Assembly: GCF_000375425.1 (NCBI RefSeq)
Contig: NZ_AQXG01000009.1
Location: forward strand, 62,163 to 126,162
From: Gracilimonas tropica DSM 19535
GTDB lineage: Bacteria > Bacteroidota > Rhodothermia > Balneolales > Balneolaceae
Direction: 5' to 3'
DNA length: 64,000 nucleotides
Every line of letters begins with the position of its first letter. Within the stretch, counting starts at the first letter, position 1. The notes below the pieces were generated by a model. The model was not told the DNA's origin. It worked only from the letters and a program-made list of their open reading frames with translations, and made no database searches. A program made the position numbers and the translations under genes. Shown here one piece after another: positions 43,622 to 52,537 of this stretch.

Positions 43622-44950
43622 GTGTATAATATTAAAGATGTGGTTTATGAAGTAAAACAAGCCGCAAAACGACGTATTAAACTGCTGGTCATCGTGCCCA
43701 TTTTATTCGTGGGAATGAGCATAGCGGCTGTTTACATGATCTCACCTGAGTATATGTCGTCAACGTCTATTTTGGTTCAAAAAGATGAGACACTTAATCC
43801 ATTGGTGTTGTATGAGATCGCCGTGAACACGGTATCAGAAAACCGGCTGGAATCTTTTAATGAGATCATATACAGCCGCTCTACGATGGAGATGCTTATT
43901 GACAGTCTTGGGCTGGATGAAAACATCAAAACGGAAATGGAGAAGCAGAAGCTGATCGAGGATCTTAAGAAAAAGATTGGAACCAGTTTCAAAGCTTCCG
44001 ATTCGTTTCAGATCACCTTTTTGGATACCGATCCGGTGCGGGCACGGGACGGAGTGTCGTTGTTAGCCGGCCATTTTATCAAAACCAGGCTCCGTCTTGA
44101 AAATCGCCGTAATAATGAAACCGTTGATTTCTTTTCGGATAAACTGAGAGAGATGGAGCAGATCGTTGACCAACAACGGCAAATTTCAGAAAGCGACCAG
44201 TCTACAAGAGTTCGGGAAGTGCCTGTCGAAACCGAAGCCCTGCAACTTCAGTTGCAAAGCATGGAAGCCAATATCGAAACCGTGGATTGGCAGCTCTATG
44301 AGGAAGAGCAAACCCTGAATGCCATCCGTTCCTTCGTAGATAATGGAAGTAAACCCAATGAAATTCAGGTTCTTTATAAGTTGCCGTTTTCAACGCTGCC
44401 TTTTGGTGAAGAATTATCGGCATTGCTGAATGAACACGATCAGCTTGCTCAACAATTTACCGAAAGCTACCCGCGGTTAAGGGCACTTGCCGGGCAGATA
44501 AAACAAACAACCGAGAGAATTCTGCCCGCTCAGGAGCGTATTGTAGCAGGATTTAAAAAACAGAAAGAAGCGCTTGTCCGGCAGCGAATGGATCTTATTG
44601 ATGAGATGCAACGCTCCTTTATTGCAACACAGCGGGCAAACACCCAACAATCCGATTTCAGTATATATGAAGGGTTACTTGCCGATATAAAAGTGAAGCT
44701 TGAGCAGGCCAAAATGACCCGTGATATTGGAGATCGCGCGGCCGAGCAATTCATCGTACTTGATGCACCTTACATTCCGGAACGTCCGGCCAAACCCAAT
44801 AAGAGATTGGTTGTGGGGATAGGATTCTTGCTGGGACTTTTTGTAGCTATTTCGCTTAGTGGCGTTGCTGAGGTTATGGATACCACCATCAGAAATGAAG
44901 AGGACCTGCCTATACAGAAACCGATCATTGCTTACCTGACTCATGGATAA
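43622..44950 (+). CDS. Chain-length determinant / polysaccharide co-polymerase (Wzz/GumC type)
   Basis: The 442-residue inner-membrane protein has two membrane segments, near residues 19-42 (LLVIVPILFVGMSIAAVYMIS) and near 393-415 (LVVGIGFLLGLFVAISLSGV). A large coiled-coil periplasmic domain lies between them. EYMSSTSILVQKDE and the Pro-rich APYIPERPAKPNKR before the second segment are Wzz-family hallmarks. It sets polymer length and links the export channel to the cytoplasmic ATPase. The start codon is GTG at 43622 with CGGAG 7 nt upstream. The next gene overlaps by 8 nt. Confidence 0.9.
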   Translation: MYNIKDVVYEVKQAAKRRIKLLVIVPILFVGMSIAAVYMISPEYMSSTSILVQKDETLNPLVLYEIAVNTVSENRLESFNEIIYSRSTMEMLIDSLGLDENIKTEMEKQKLIEDLKKKIGTSFKASDSFQITFLDTDPVRARDGVSLLAGHFIKTRLRLENRRNNETVDFFSDKLREMEQIVDQQRQISESDQSTRVREVPVETEALQLQLQSMEANIETVDWQLYEEEQTLNAIRSFVDNGSKPNEIQVLYKLPFSTLPFGEELSALLNEHDQLAQQFTESYPRLRALAGQIKQTTERILPAQERIVAGFKKQKEALVRQRMDLIDEMQRSFIATQRANTQQSDFSIYEGLLADIKVKLEQAKMTRDIGDRAAEQFIVLDAPYIPERPAKPNKRLVVGIGFLLGLFVAISLSGVAEVMDTTIRNEEDLPIQKPIIAYLTHG

Positions 44951-45695
44951 CTTAATTATGGAACGTCCACATCGAATGAAAGAGAGTAAACTATTTATCC
45001 CTGAACGGTTTGATGAAGACCAGAAGAGAGAAGAAAGGCTGACGGTAGGCAAAGAAGCACTGTTGCCGGTTACCATCACAAAAGAAAAATCGGAATCGCC
45101 GATCTCAGAGTATGTATCAGCCCGACATTACAGCAATTTTAATTTTCTGAGATTATCCAATGCCTTTTCATTAAAGAAAACGACCATTGGGATTACAAGT
45201 GCAAATCGCCATGATGGCAAAACCATGGTGGCCGTGAATATGGCGATCTCTCTGGCACGGGGGTATCAGCAGAAAACACTGCTTATTGATTTCAATTTTC
45301 AAAACCCTCAGTTACACCATGTTTTTGATGCTCCTTTAGGCCCCGGACTGGCGGATGCTATGGATCAAAAACTGATCAAAGTCCGGCCTACTCCGGAGCC
45401 CAATCTTTACCTGATGACGGCCGGCCACACAAAAGAAATTAATCCCGGTATTGAGCATACGCTGGTACTTCGGAATATACTTCAAACTCTGAAAGAGGAA
45501 TTCGAATTCATTGTGATAGACATGACCTCAATTCTGCCAATCAACGAATTTCCGGTTCATTTCATCAATGAAGTAGATGGGCTCATCAGCGTGATCGATA
45601 CTACGCGAACGAAAAAAACCGAGTTCAATAAGATATTCAAACACCTGGATGAGCATCGGTTCATGGGCTATGTATTCAATAAGGTTAAAAAATAA
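44943..45695 (+). CDS. CpsD/CapB-like P-loop ATPase (BY-kinase-like) for EPS
   Basis: The 250-residue cytoplasmic protein has the BY-kinase nucleotide fold: Walker A SANRHDGKTMVAVNMAISLA (deviant but with GKT), Walker A' LLIDFNFQNPQLHHVF (Asn where BY-kinases normally have Asp) and IVIDMTSILPINEF (Walker B). The C-terminus has almost no tyrosines, so autophosphorylation on a Tyr cluster as in Wzc/CapB is unlikely. It probably drives Wzz assembly by ATP binding. Its start overlaps the Wzz stop codon. Confidence 0.85.
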   Translation: MDNLIMERPHRMKESKLFIPERFDEDQKREERLTVGKEALLPVTITKEKSESPISEYVSARHYSNFNFLRLSNAFSLKKTTIGITSANRHDGKTMVAVNMAISLARGYQQKTLLIDFNFQNPQLHHVFDAPLGPGLADAMDQKLIKVRPTPEPNLYLMTAGHTKEINPGIEHTLVLRNILQTLKEEFEFIVIDMTSILPINEFPVHFINEVDGLISVIDTTRTKKTEFNKIFKHLDEHRFMGYVFNKVKK

Positions 45696-45707
45696 GGGAA
45701 CCCGACT

Positions 45708-45869
45708 ATGCTCATACTTCTGGTAATCATAGGATTTCATGCGTTAGTGATTCTAAGAGCTAAAACAGCTCCTGAAGGGGAATTTCCGACGCTTAGTGTG
45801 CTTCTGCTCTCCGCACTGATGGTAGCTGCAGTTGCTTTTTTAATGACAAATATGAAAGTACCCGGATAG
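45708..45869 (+). CDS. Small two-span membrane protein in EPS operon
   Basis: This 53-residue ORF begins MLILLVIIGFHALVILRAKT, has a short polar turn (APEGEFPT) and then a second hydrophobic segment (LSVLLLSALMVAAVAFLM) with a short basic tail. It fills the gap between the ATPase and Wzy genes exactly: 12 nt after one and 3 nt before the other. This tight packing supports a real, translationally coupled gene. No family is recognised. It may be a subunit of the polymerase or of the Wzz/ATPase complex; that is inference. Confidence 0.7.
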   Translation: MLILLVIIGFHALVILRAKTAPEGEFPTLSVLLLSALMVAAVAFLMTNMKVPG

Positions 45870-45872
45870 AGG

Positions 45873-47450
45873 ATGTGGGTTATGGGGACAAGATCATTGC
45901 TATCATATGAAGATTCGATCTTTCAAAAGATTTTTTTGAAACCGCTTGGGCTGGATCGTGAAAATGCCCTGGTTTTTTGGTTGGTTATCTTATTTACGGC
46001 GCTGTTGTTTCTGAGCAACTATTGGTCGCTGGGTAATGTGCCTTTGGTTGCCTTTATTCTTTATATGACCGGGGTTGTGATACTCAGCTTTCTCCGCCTG
46101 GATCTGAGCCTGTATCTGTTGATGGCCGCAGTAATGTTTCTCGATCAGTATCCCGTTCCGGGTTTCGTAACAATGACCGAGGAACTGAGCTATTTCAGCA
46201 ATCTGAAAGAGATCAGCTACATCCCGTTTTTTGAAGCCGGGATGGTAAGTCCTGCCGAAATACATCTCATTGCGATCGTACTTTCAACGTTGTTGCAGCT
46301 CATCTTACGGGTGAATGTAATTATGAAGCCCATTCCGGTTTTTCTGCCTTTCCTGGGTTTTTTGGGAGCCATTATTTTTTCAGTGCTTCGGGGTCTTAAA
46401 GGCGGTGGTGATTTTATGGTTTCCCTTTGGGAGATCCGTGCCTTGTTTTACCTGAGCATTATTTTCGTGACCGTGCCGCACATTATCTCTTCAAAGCAGC
46501 AGGTAGTAACGTTGGTTTGGATCTTCATAACCGGAACGGTATTTAAATCGCTGCAAGGCATCAAGCGCTTTATTGAGTTGGGCTTTACTACCGGCGGGCT
46601 TGATGTGCTCACCAATCACGAGGATGCAGTTTTCATCGTCACCATCCTTTTGCTATTGATCGGGTTTATGGTGTTCGGGGTTAGGAATGGCCAGAGAAGG
46701 TTCATCCTGATCTCAATGCTTTTTATGATGCTGGGATTCTACGTGGCTCAGCGTCGCGCGGCCTATGCTTCTATGATTGTATCTGTGGCCCTGCTCATAT
46801 TGTTGTTGCCGGCTGTAAAACGGATGCAGTTTCTGAAATTCTTCATTCCCACGGTGGTGGTACTTTTAGTTTATGGGGCCGCATTTTGGAACAGCAATTC
46901 AACACTTGCCGGGCCGGTTCAAACCCTGAAATCCGGTTTTGAGAAACCCAGCCTGGAAACCAACGCCCGAGACTATTATTCAAATCTATATCGGGAATTT
47001 GAGAATTATAACCTTGCTTATACCGTAGCTAAAAACCCGGTTTGGGGGGTAGGATTCGGTAAACGATACGAGCAGCCGATACCGCTTGCCCAAATACGGT
47101 TTTCGCTCAAAGATTATATTCCGCACAACCAAATATTCTGGATCATTGTAAAAACGGGAACGGTTGGATTTCTTGCCTTTTGGTTTTTCTTCAATGCCTT
47201 TGTTGCCAAGAGTGTACGGCTGTTCATGAGGGTAGATGATCCCTATTTCAAGGCTCTACTGCTGATGATATCACTGGCGGTGATCAATCAGATGGTAGTT
47301 TCCTTCTTCGACCTTCAGCTTACCTATTACAGAAACATGTTGTACCTGGGCTGTTTGATGGCTTTGGTCCCATCCATCGAATATATATGGGATAAAGAGG
47401 GCAAAGATCACAAGAAAAATGAGGAGGAAGCCGGTGATGAAGACCAATGA
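45873..47450 (+). CDS. O-antigen ligase / Wzy-type polymerase
   Basis: The 525-residue protein is an integral membrane protein with about 12 hydrophobic segments and the Wzy_C (O-antigen ligase) periplasmic loop region: NPVWGVGFGKRYEQPIPLAQ and IPHNQIFWIIVKTGTVGFL, with the PHN motif typical for this family. It would polymerise lipid-linked repeat units at the outer face of the inner membrane. The last residues are charged. It overlaps the flippase gene. Polymerase or ligase function cannot be separated by sequence, but locus context favours polymerase. Confidence 0.87.
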   Translation: MWVMGTRSLLSYEDSIFQKIFLKPLGLDRENALVFWLVILFTALLFLSNYWSLGNVPLVAFILYMTGVVILSFLRLDLSLYLLMAAVMFLDQYPVPGFVTMTEELSYFSNLKEISYIPFFEAGMVSPAEIHLIAIVLSTLLQLILRVNVIMKPIPVFLPFLGFLGAIIFSVLRGLKGGGDFMVSLWEIRALFYLSIIFVTVPHIISSKQQVVTLVWIFITGTVFKSLQGIKRFIELGFTTGGLDVLTNHEDAVFIVTILLLLIGFMVFGVRNGQRRFILISMLFMMLGFYVAQRRAAYASMIVSVALLILLLPAVKRMQFLKFFIPTVVVLLVYGAAFWNSNSTLAGPVQTLKSGFEKPSLETNARDYYSNLYREFENYNLAYTVAKNPVWGVGFGKRYEQPIPLAQIRFSLKDYIPHNQIFWIIVKTGTVGFLAFWFFFNAFVAKSVRLFMRVDDPYFKALLLMISLAVINQMVVSFFDLQLTYYRNMLYLGCLMALVPSIEYIWDKEGKDHKKNEEEAGDEDQ

Positions 47451-48951
47451 TTCCACCGATAAAAGTATAGGCAGATCCGTAGCCCGGAATATGTCGGTAA
47501 TGTTCAGTGCGCAAGCGGTGAATTGGGTATCCAGTTTCATTCTGCTCTACTTTCTGCCTCGTTTTCTGGGAAGCGAAGACTACGGCCGGTTATACCTGGC
47601 CCTCTCTATAAAAATGATGTTAGGGTTACTCATCGATTTTGGAGGCAATTATCTCATTCCAAAAGAAGTGGCCCGTTCCCAAAAAGTAGGCTCCTCCATC
47701 CTTAGCAGTTATATCATTTTAAGAATCTTGCTTTGGATCCTGGCCATTGGAATGATCATCCTGTTTTCGAACCTCCTTGGGTATTCGCAGCATGTTCATT
47801 TCCTGATCCTGATCCTTGCAATTGGGAAGTTATGGGAAGGAGCTTACTCCGCCATTGGAGCATACTTTCAGGGCATTGAACGGATGGAATATCCCTCTTT
47901 GGGAAGTATTGTTGAACGAATGGCCGTTGCTATTTTTTCGATCATAGCGCTTTTTCTTGGAGCCGATTCAATCGCAATTGCCGTCATCATGGCAACAGGC
48001 GCTTTATTGCACCTCATTGTATTACTGTATTTCTCGCATAAGATCGTGCCCATTAAATATGCGTTTGATTTCAAGATATTCGGACTCTTATACACCGGAT
48101 TGCCCTACTTTTTGTTCTCTCTTTTTTCCGTGATCTATTATCGTATTGATGCAGTTATGATCGCTTCCTTTACCAGCGAAACGGTAACCGGCTGGTATGG
48201 CGGCGCTTTTCGCTTTTTTGATATTGTGATGATTTTGCCCCTCATCTACAAAACGGCCATCTTCCCGGTATTCTCAAGATTATGGAACAATACTGAAGGC
48301 AAGCTCCAGCATACCATCAGCCAAAGTTTACGGCTGATGATCATTCTTGGACTTCCGGTTGCGCTGGTGGTGTTCTGGTTCGCGGAAGATATTATCCAGT
48401 TCTTTATGGGGCTCGATGAGTTTGGACCATCTGTTTTGATACTTCAAATTTTCTCTGCCAGCATCCCGATCATTTATCTCGATATCATTCTGGGAAGTGC
48501 GTTACTGAGCGCCGCCGATCGTCAAAAAGAATGGGCTACCGTGGGATTCATTGCCATTTTTGTGAATATCGGGCTGAATTATGTACTGATTCCCTACACC
48601 CAATCAGCATATGGAAATGGTGGCGTTGGGGCTGCTGCAGCAACACTTTTCACAGAAGTATTTATGATGGGTTCGGCTTTTATCCTGTTGCCAAAAGGAT
48701 ACTTGCAAGGCTTTAAGCCATCGTTTCTGTTCAAACCGGCATTGGCTACAGGAGTGATGGGGATTTCTATACTGGGTGCAGGACTTTTGAATTTGTATTG
48801 GATGATCTCCATGCTGGTTGGTGGGGTCGTTTACCTCGGTGCTTTATTTCTCTTCAAAACCTTTTCAAATGTTGAAGTCAGTTTACTCAGGGAATTCATA
48901 TCGGTGGAGCACATTAAAGGATTTCTAAAACTGTCAAAGGAGCCAAACTGA
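47437..48951 (+). CDS. Wzx-type oligosaccharide flippase
   Basis: The start ATG at 47437 is preferred over 47419 because GGAGG precedes it; it gives 504 residues. It has about 14 membrane segments of the MOP/polysaccharide-synthase superfamily: VNWVSSFILLYFLPRFLGSEDYGRL at the N-terminus and YYRIDAVMIASF and YGNGGVGAAAATLFTEVFM later. It flips the lipid-linked repeat unit across the inner membrane to the Wzy polymerase. It overlaps the Wzy gene end by 14 nt. Confidence 0.9.
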   Translation: MKTNDSTDKSIGRSVARNMSVMFSAQAVNWVSSFILLYFLPRFLGSEDYGRLYLALSIKMMLGLLIDFGGNYLIPKEVARSQKVGSSILSSYIILRILLWILAIGMIILFSNLLGYSQHVHFLILILAIGKLWEGAYSAIGAYFQGIERMEYPSLGSIVERMAVAIFSIIALFLGADSIAIAVIMATGALLHLIVLLYFSHKIVPIKYAFDFKIFGLLYTGLPYFLFSLFSVIYYRIDAVMIASFTSETVTGWYGGAFRFFDIVMILPLIYKTAIFPVFSRLWNNTEGKLQHTISQSLRLMIILGLPVALVVFWFAEDIIQFFMGLDEFGPSVLILQIFSASIPIIYLDIILGSALLSAADRQKEWATVGFIAIFVNIGLNYVLIPYTQSAYGNGGVGAAAATLFTEVFMMGSAFILLPKGYLQGFKPSFLFKPALATGVMGISILGAGLLNLYWMISMLVGGVVYLGALFLFKTFSNVEVSLLREFISVEHIKGFLKLSKEPN

Positions 48952-48976
48952 AACATAACCTAATAATGACATAGCA

Positions 48977-50335
48977 ATGGAATTGACAATCGAATACCCG
49001 CTTTCTACAAACATAAATGCAAAACCGCGCCTTGCAGGCCCACCCGAGACAAAGGAGATGATGGCTCTGAATGTAGATGTCTACACCGATGAAACAGCAT
49101 TTCAATCACTTGCCAGTGAGTGGAATGAACTAGTTATCAAAGCAGATGCCCCGCTGTGCATGACTTTGGAATGGGTAGAGAATTGGTGGCATCATTTTGG
49201 GGAAAACCCCAACCGTCAGCTATATATCATCACCATGCGAAATAAGAAAAAACTGGTAGGGCTGGCCCCATTTTATGTAGGTTATTCCGGGATCGCAGGG
49301 CAGGTGATTCACCGCAGGCTTCAAATTATTGGCAGTGGCGGCAGTAAAAATGAACAATGGGGCTTTACCAACGACTATGGCATCAGTGATTTCCTGGATA
49401 TCATCACAGACCCTGAATTCAGGGAACCGCTGGGTGTTCTGCTGATGGATATACTTTCTGTTCTTACCGAGAATGTAGATGAGATCACTTTTCATCAGGT
49501 CAGAGAAGACAGCTTCATTAAGCAGGTACTGTTCCCGAAAATGGAAAGCAAAAGCTGGCAGGTTACATTAAATCATAGCGATACCTGCCCGTATGTAGAT
49601 CTTGCCGGTATTTCCAATCTGGATGATTTCATAAAGGGAGTGAAATCCAACGCGCGACGCCGGCTGCGGCAAACTATGCGTGCAATGGATAAAGAACCCG
49701 AATTCCTGGTAACGGAAGTACTGACTCCGGATGGTTTGATGCGGGCTACGCAACGGCTGATCGAATTGCATCAGGCCCGATGGAATGAGCTGGGTTTCCC
49801 GGGGGTATTTCACGATAAGCGGTTTGAACAATTTTTTGAAGACCTGATAAAGAAAAGCGCCGAAAAAAAATGGTTATGGTTTAAAGAAGCGCAGGATGTA
49901 GCCGGTGTGTCTGCATCACGGATGTTGATTCGCTTTAACGGCCGTTTTTATGATTATATAAGTGGGTTTGATCCTGAAAGTCCATCGGCCAAATATCGGC
50001 CGGGATTTGGACTTCTTTTGGAAGTGGTTCAGGATGCGATCGCTCAAAATATAAACCGCATAGAACTGCTCAGGGGTGAAGAAAGCTACAAGTATGACTT
50101 TACGGATCTGAATTTCAAAAACTGGGAAATTTCGATCACATCCGAAGCCCATAAAAGCCTTGTAAAGCGACTCTCCAATAAATTACTCCGGGTGGTTTCT
50201 GCCATATACACCACTGTTGGAAAAGAGAAAAACTTGCTGAAGGTTCAATATCAAAACAGAGGCTGGATGGGGGCATTACCCGGCTATATTTCATTCCGTA
50301 CAGAGAGTATTCGAAGAAGACTGAAAGGCGACTGA
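48977..50335 (+). CDS. CelD-like GNAT acetyltransferase (Acetyltransf_6)
   Basis: The 452-residue protein belongs to the BioF2/CelD-like GNAT family (PF13480): TLEWVENWWHHFGENPN near residue 60, KSNARRRLRQTMRAM, RLIELHQARWNELGFPG and the C-terminal ELLRGEESYKYDFTDLN block are diagnostic. CelD-like proteins support cellulose and EPS synthesis and are thought to acylate the polymer or its precursor. The protein is cytoplasmic, with a basic C-terminal tail. A second family member is encoded at 56742. It closes the first segment of the rightward operon; a terminator and a new sigma-54 promoter follow. Confidence 0.85.
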   Translation: MELTIEYPLSTNINAKPRLAGPPETKEMMALNVDVYTDETAFQSLASEWNELVIKADAPLCMTLEWVENWWHHFGENPNRQLYIITMRNKKKLVGLAPFYVGYSGIAGQVIHRRLQIIGSGGSKNEQWGFTNDYGISDFLDIITDPEFREPLGVLLMDILSVLTENVDEITFHQVREDSFIKQVLFPKMESKSWQVTLNHSDTCPYVDLAGISNLDDFIKGVKSNARRRLRQTMRAMDKEPEFLVTEVLTPDGLMRATQRLIELHQARWNELGFPGVFHDKRFEQFFEDLIKKSAEKKWLWFKEAQDVAGVSASRMLIRFNGRFYDYISGFDPESPSAKYRPGFGLLLEVVQDAIAQNINRIELLRGEESYKYDFTDLNFKNWEISITSEAHKSLVKRLSNKLLRVVSAIYTTVGKEKNLLKVQYQNRGWMGALPGYISFRTESIRRRLKGD

Positions 50336-50429
50336 TCTAACTTGTGGAATAATTACACATCTGAAAATACAGGCTGTGAACATATGGTACACGATGGGTT
50401 GGGAGTATGCAAAGAATCAATTAAACAAG

Positions 50430-50456
50430 CTCTTTTAAGAGACTTTAAAGAGTTTT
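50430..50456 (+). terminator. Probable terminator after the first EPS segment
   Basis: CTCTTTTAAG and CTTTAAAGAG form a 10-bp stem with one mismatch and a 3-nt loop, followed by TTTT. It lies just before the sigma-54 promoter of the next gene. Confidence 0.55.
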
Positions 50457-50462
50457 ATCGGA

Positions 50463-50479
50463 TTGGCACACTTGTTGCC
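50463..50479 (+). promoter_or_regulatory. Sigma-54 (-24/-12) promoter of deacetylase/GT segment
   Basis: TTGGCACACTTGTTGCC has the perfect -24 and -12 cores with correct spacing. The predicted start is near 50490, 16 nt before ATG 50506, which supports that start over an upstream in-frame TTG. Confidence 0.85.
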
Positions 50480-50505
50480 AATTGATCAAAAAAGAAGAGA
50501 GAATC

Positions 50506-51402
50506 ATGATAAATGCCGAATTAATACAAAACAATAAAAACGGAGAGGTGAATAAAAACATCAAAGTATTGATGTATCACCGGGTTTTATGGGAAAAACC
50601 GGAGGAAGAGGTAAAGTGGCATTATGTGACGGCTACGGAATTTGAGAATCACATGAAATGGCTTGACCGGTTTGGCTACACTACCATCACTTTTACTGAT
50701 TATTTGCTTTATCAACTGGGTGATCTGAGTTTGCCCAAAAAACCGATCATCATCACTTTTGATGATGGTTATCACGACACCTTTGAGAATGCTATCCCAA
50801 TTATGCTCAAATATAATATGCGCGGGGTCATTTTTGTGATGGGCAACCGTTCGATGCGCCGGGCTAACTGGGATGATCCTGAAATTGAAAATGACTGCCT
50901 GCTGATGAATGACGATCAGATACGAATGGCAGAGTCGTTTGGATTTGAGATCGGGGCACATTCTATGAATCACCTGGATCTTATTTCTATTAATGACGAA
51001 GACCTCGGACACGAGATTATGTGGTCGAAATTTCAGATCGAACAGATCCTGGGTAAACCGATCTACAGTTTTGCTTATCCCTATGGCAGGGTAGATGAAC
51101 GGGTTCAAATGGCCGCTTTAGAAGCCGGTTTTAGATTTGCCTGCGGGGTGTACACGGGTCCGGCCTGGTTTGGAGAAAATAACTTCGACATTCGTCGCAT
51201 AGCCATTGGAGACGAAATAGGAAGTCTCACTTTCCTGCTAAGGGTACTCACACCATTTGAATATGTGGAGTGGTCGTATGCTAAGATCAAAGACACTACG
51301 CTTACACGCGACCGTAAAAAACCGTCTCTTGATAACTCGAGAAAGAACGGTAAGCTCGTCAAGGATGGCCTTCAACAGAAACCAGAGGTATTGGTCAATT
51401 GA
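50506..51402 (+). CDS. Polysaccharide deacetylase (NodB-type, CE4)
   Basis: Starting at ATG 50506 the protein has 298 residues. The NodB motifs are clear: IIITFDDGYHDTFENAIPI (motif 1 with TFDDG), EIGAHSMNHLDLISI (motif 2 H(S)xxH) and YSFAYPYGRVDERV (motif 3). It hydrolyses N-acetyl groups from sugars with a divalent metal. No signal peptide is visible, so it may act in the cytoplasm on lipid-linked sugars, or the export route is not recognisable. The next gene overlaps its stop codon. Confidence 0.9.
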   Translation: MINAELIQNNKNGEVNKNIKVLMYHRVLWEKPEEEVKWHYVTATEFENHMKWLDRFGYTTITFTDYLLYQLGDLSLPKKPIIITFDDGYHDTFENAIPIMLKYNMRGVIFVMGNRSMRRANWDDPEIENDCLLMNDDQIRMAESFGFEIGAHSMNHLDLISINDEDLGHEIMWSKFQIEQILGKPIYSFAYPYGRVDERVQMAALEAGFRFACGVYTGPAWFGENNFDIRRIAIGDEIGSLTFLLRVLTPFEYVEWSYAKIKDTTLTRDRKKPSLDNSRKNGKLVKDGLQQKPEVLVN

Positions 51403-52523
51403 AAACACTTTATATCATATCCAAAGGAATCGGAAAAGCTTCTGAAGAAGAGATCATCCGAATGGAACAGGAAAACAAGATACCGCGGGTTACACTGCTG
51501 GAAAAGGAGATCAATGCAGATGTGCTGGACGAGCGATTTCTGGAGGATAAGGTGCCTGCTTTTCGCAAACGGTTATATAAAAAGATTCCGGTTCATTTCA
51601 GACAGATCATTGAAGCACTGATCATACAGCATCACTACGATGTGATCCTGTCTCAATCGGAGAAAGTGGCTTTTCCGCTGGCTTACATCATGAAGATTTT
51701 GCACATGAAAACCCCTCATGTATTTGTGATCTCACGAATAACTTCGGTGGATGAACGGCAGTCAAAACGGAAGATATGGTTCATGAAGAGAGTCAAAGAC
51801 TCTGTATCAAAATTTCTGATTTGGTCGATCTCGCAACGCAACTTAGCTATCGAAAAGTTGGGCGTTCATCCGGCTAAAATAAAACTGGTTCGCCGGGGCA
51901 CCGATCAGAATTTCTGGAAGCCCATGGAACGTAAAAGCATTATGATCAGTGCTGCGGGTATGGAGGCGAGAGATTACCCCACCTTAATAGAAGCACTTCG
52001 TCCGCTCGATATCCCCTGCCATATTGCAGTCACCGCCTCCAGGGGAGAATTATTTGATACCGTGAAAAAACTGTACAGCATTACGGATATACCGAAGCAT
52101 ATTACCGTAGGCAGAAAAAGCCCGGTTGAATTGCGGGAGATGTATGCTCAAAGCCGTTTTGTGGTTGTGCCATTGATGAAAAGCGACTCAGATAATGGGT
52201 TAACGACGATATTAGAATCAATGGCGATGGGCAAGCCGGTGATATGTTCCCAAACGGAAGGACAGATAGGGATCATTGAAGACGGCGTGACGGGTTTCTT
52301 TGTGCCACAAGGAGATCCTGAGGCCCTTCGCCATAAGATTGTTGAACTCTGGAACGATCCTCAAAAATGTGAGACTGCCGGAAAAGCAGGCCGCAGGTTT
52401 ATTGAGCAATATCACAACATGGAGCAATTTGTGGATGATATCCGTTCGGAAGTGGAATCGGTAATCCCCCTTTCGCTCGCAGAAGAAGACTATGTGGTTC
52501 AACAAGTATCAAACTCAGCCTGA
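51399..52523 (+). CDS. Glycosyltransferase, GT4 family
   Basis: The 374-residue enzyme starts at TTG 51399, overlapping the deacetylase stop (TTGA), because KTLYIISKGIG is the normal N-terminal strand. The GT-B fold is complete: KIKLVRRGTDQNFWKPM, then the donor-binding block PLMKSDSDNGLTTILESMAMGKPVI with the ExxxxxxxE-like pattern, and GVTGFFVPQGDPEAL. It adds a sugar from a nucleotide donor to the lipid-linked intermediate. Donor and acceptor are unknown. Confidence 0.88.
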   Translation: MKTLYIISKGIGKASEEEIIRMEQENKIPRVTLLEKEINADVLDERFLEDKVPAFRKRLYKKIPVHFRQIIEALIIQHHYDVILSQSEKVAFPLAYIMKILHMKTPHVFVISRITSVDERQSKRKIWFMKRVKDSVSKFLIWSISQRNLAIEKLGVHPAKIKLVRRGTDQNFWKPMERKSIMISAAGMEARDYPTLIEALRPLDIPCHIAVTASRGELFDTVKKLYSITDIPKHITVGRKSPVELREMYAQSRFVVVPLMKSDSDNGLTTILESMAMGKPVICSQTEGQIGIIEDGVTGFFVPQGDPEALRHKIVELWNDPQKCETAGKAGRRFIEQYHNMEQFVDDIRSEVESVIPLSLAEEDYVVQQVSNSA

Positions 52524-52537
52524 AAAAGGAGCATATC

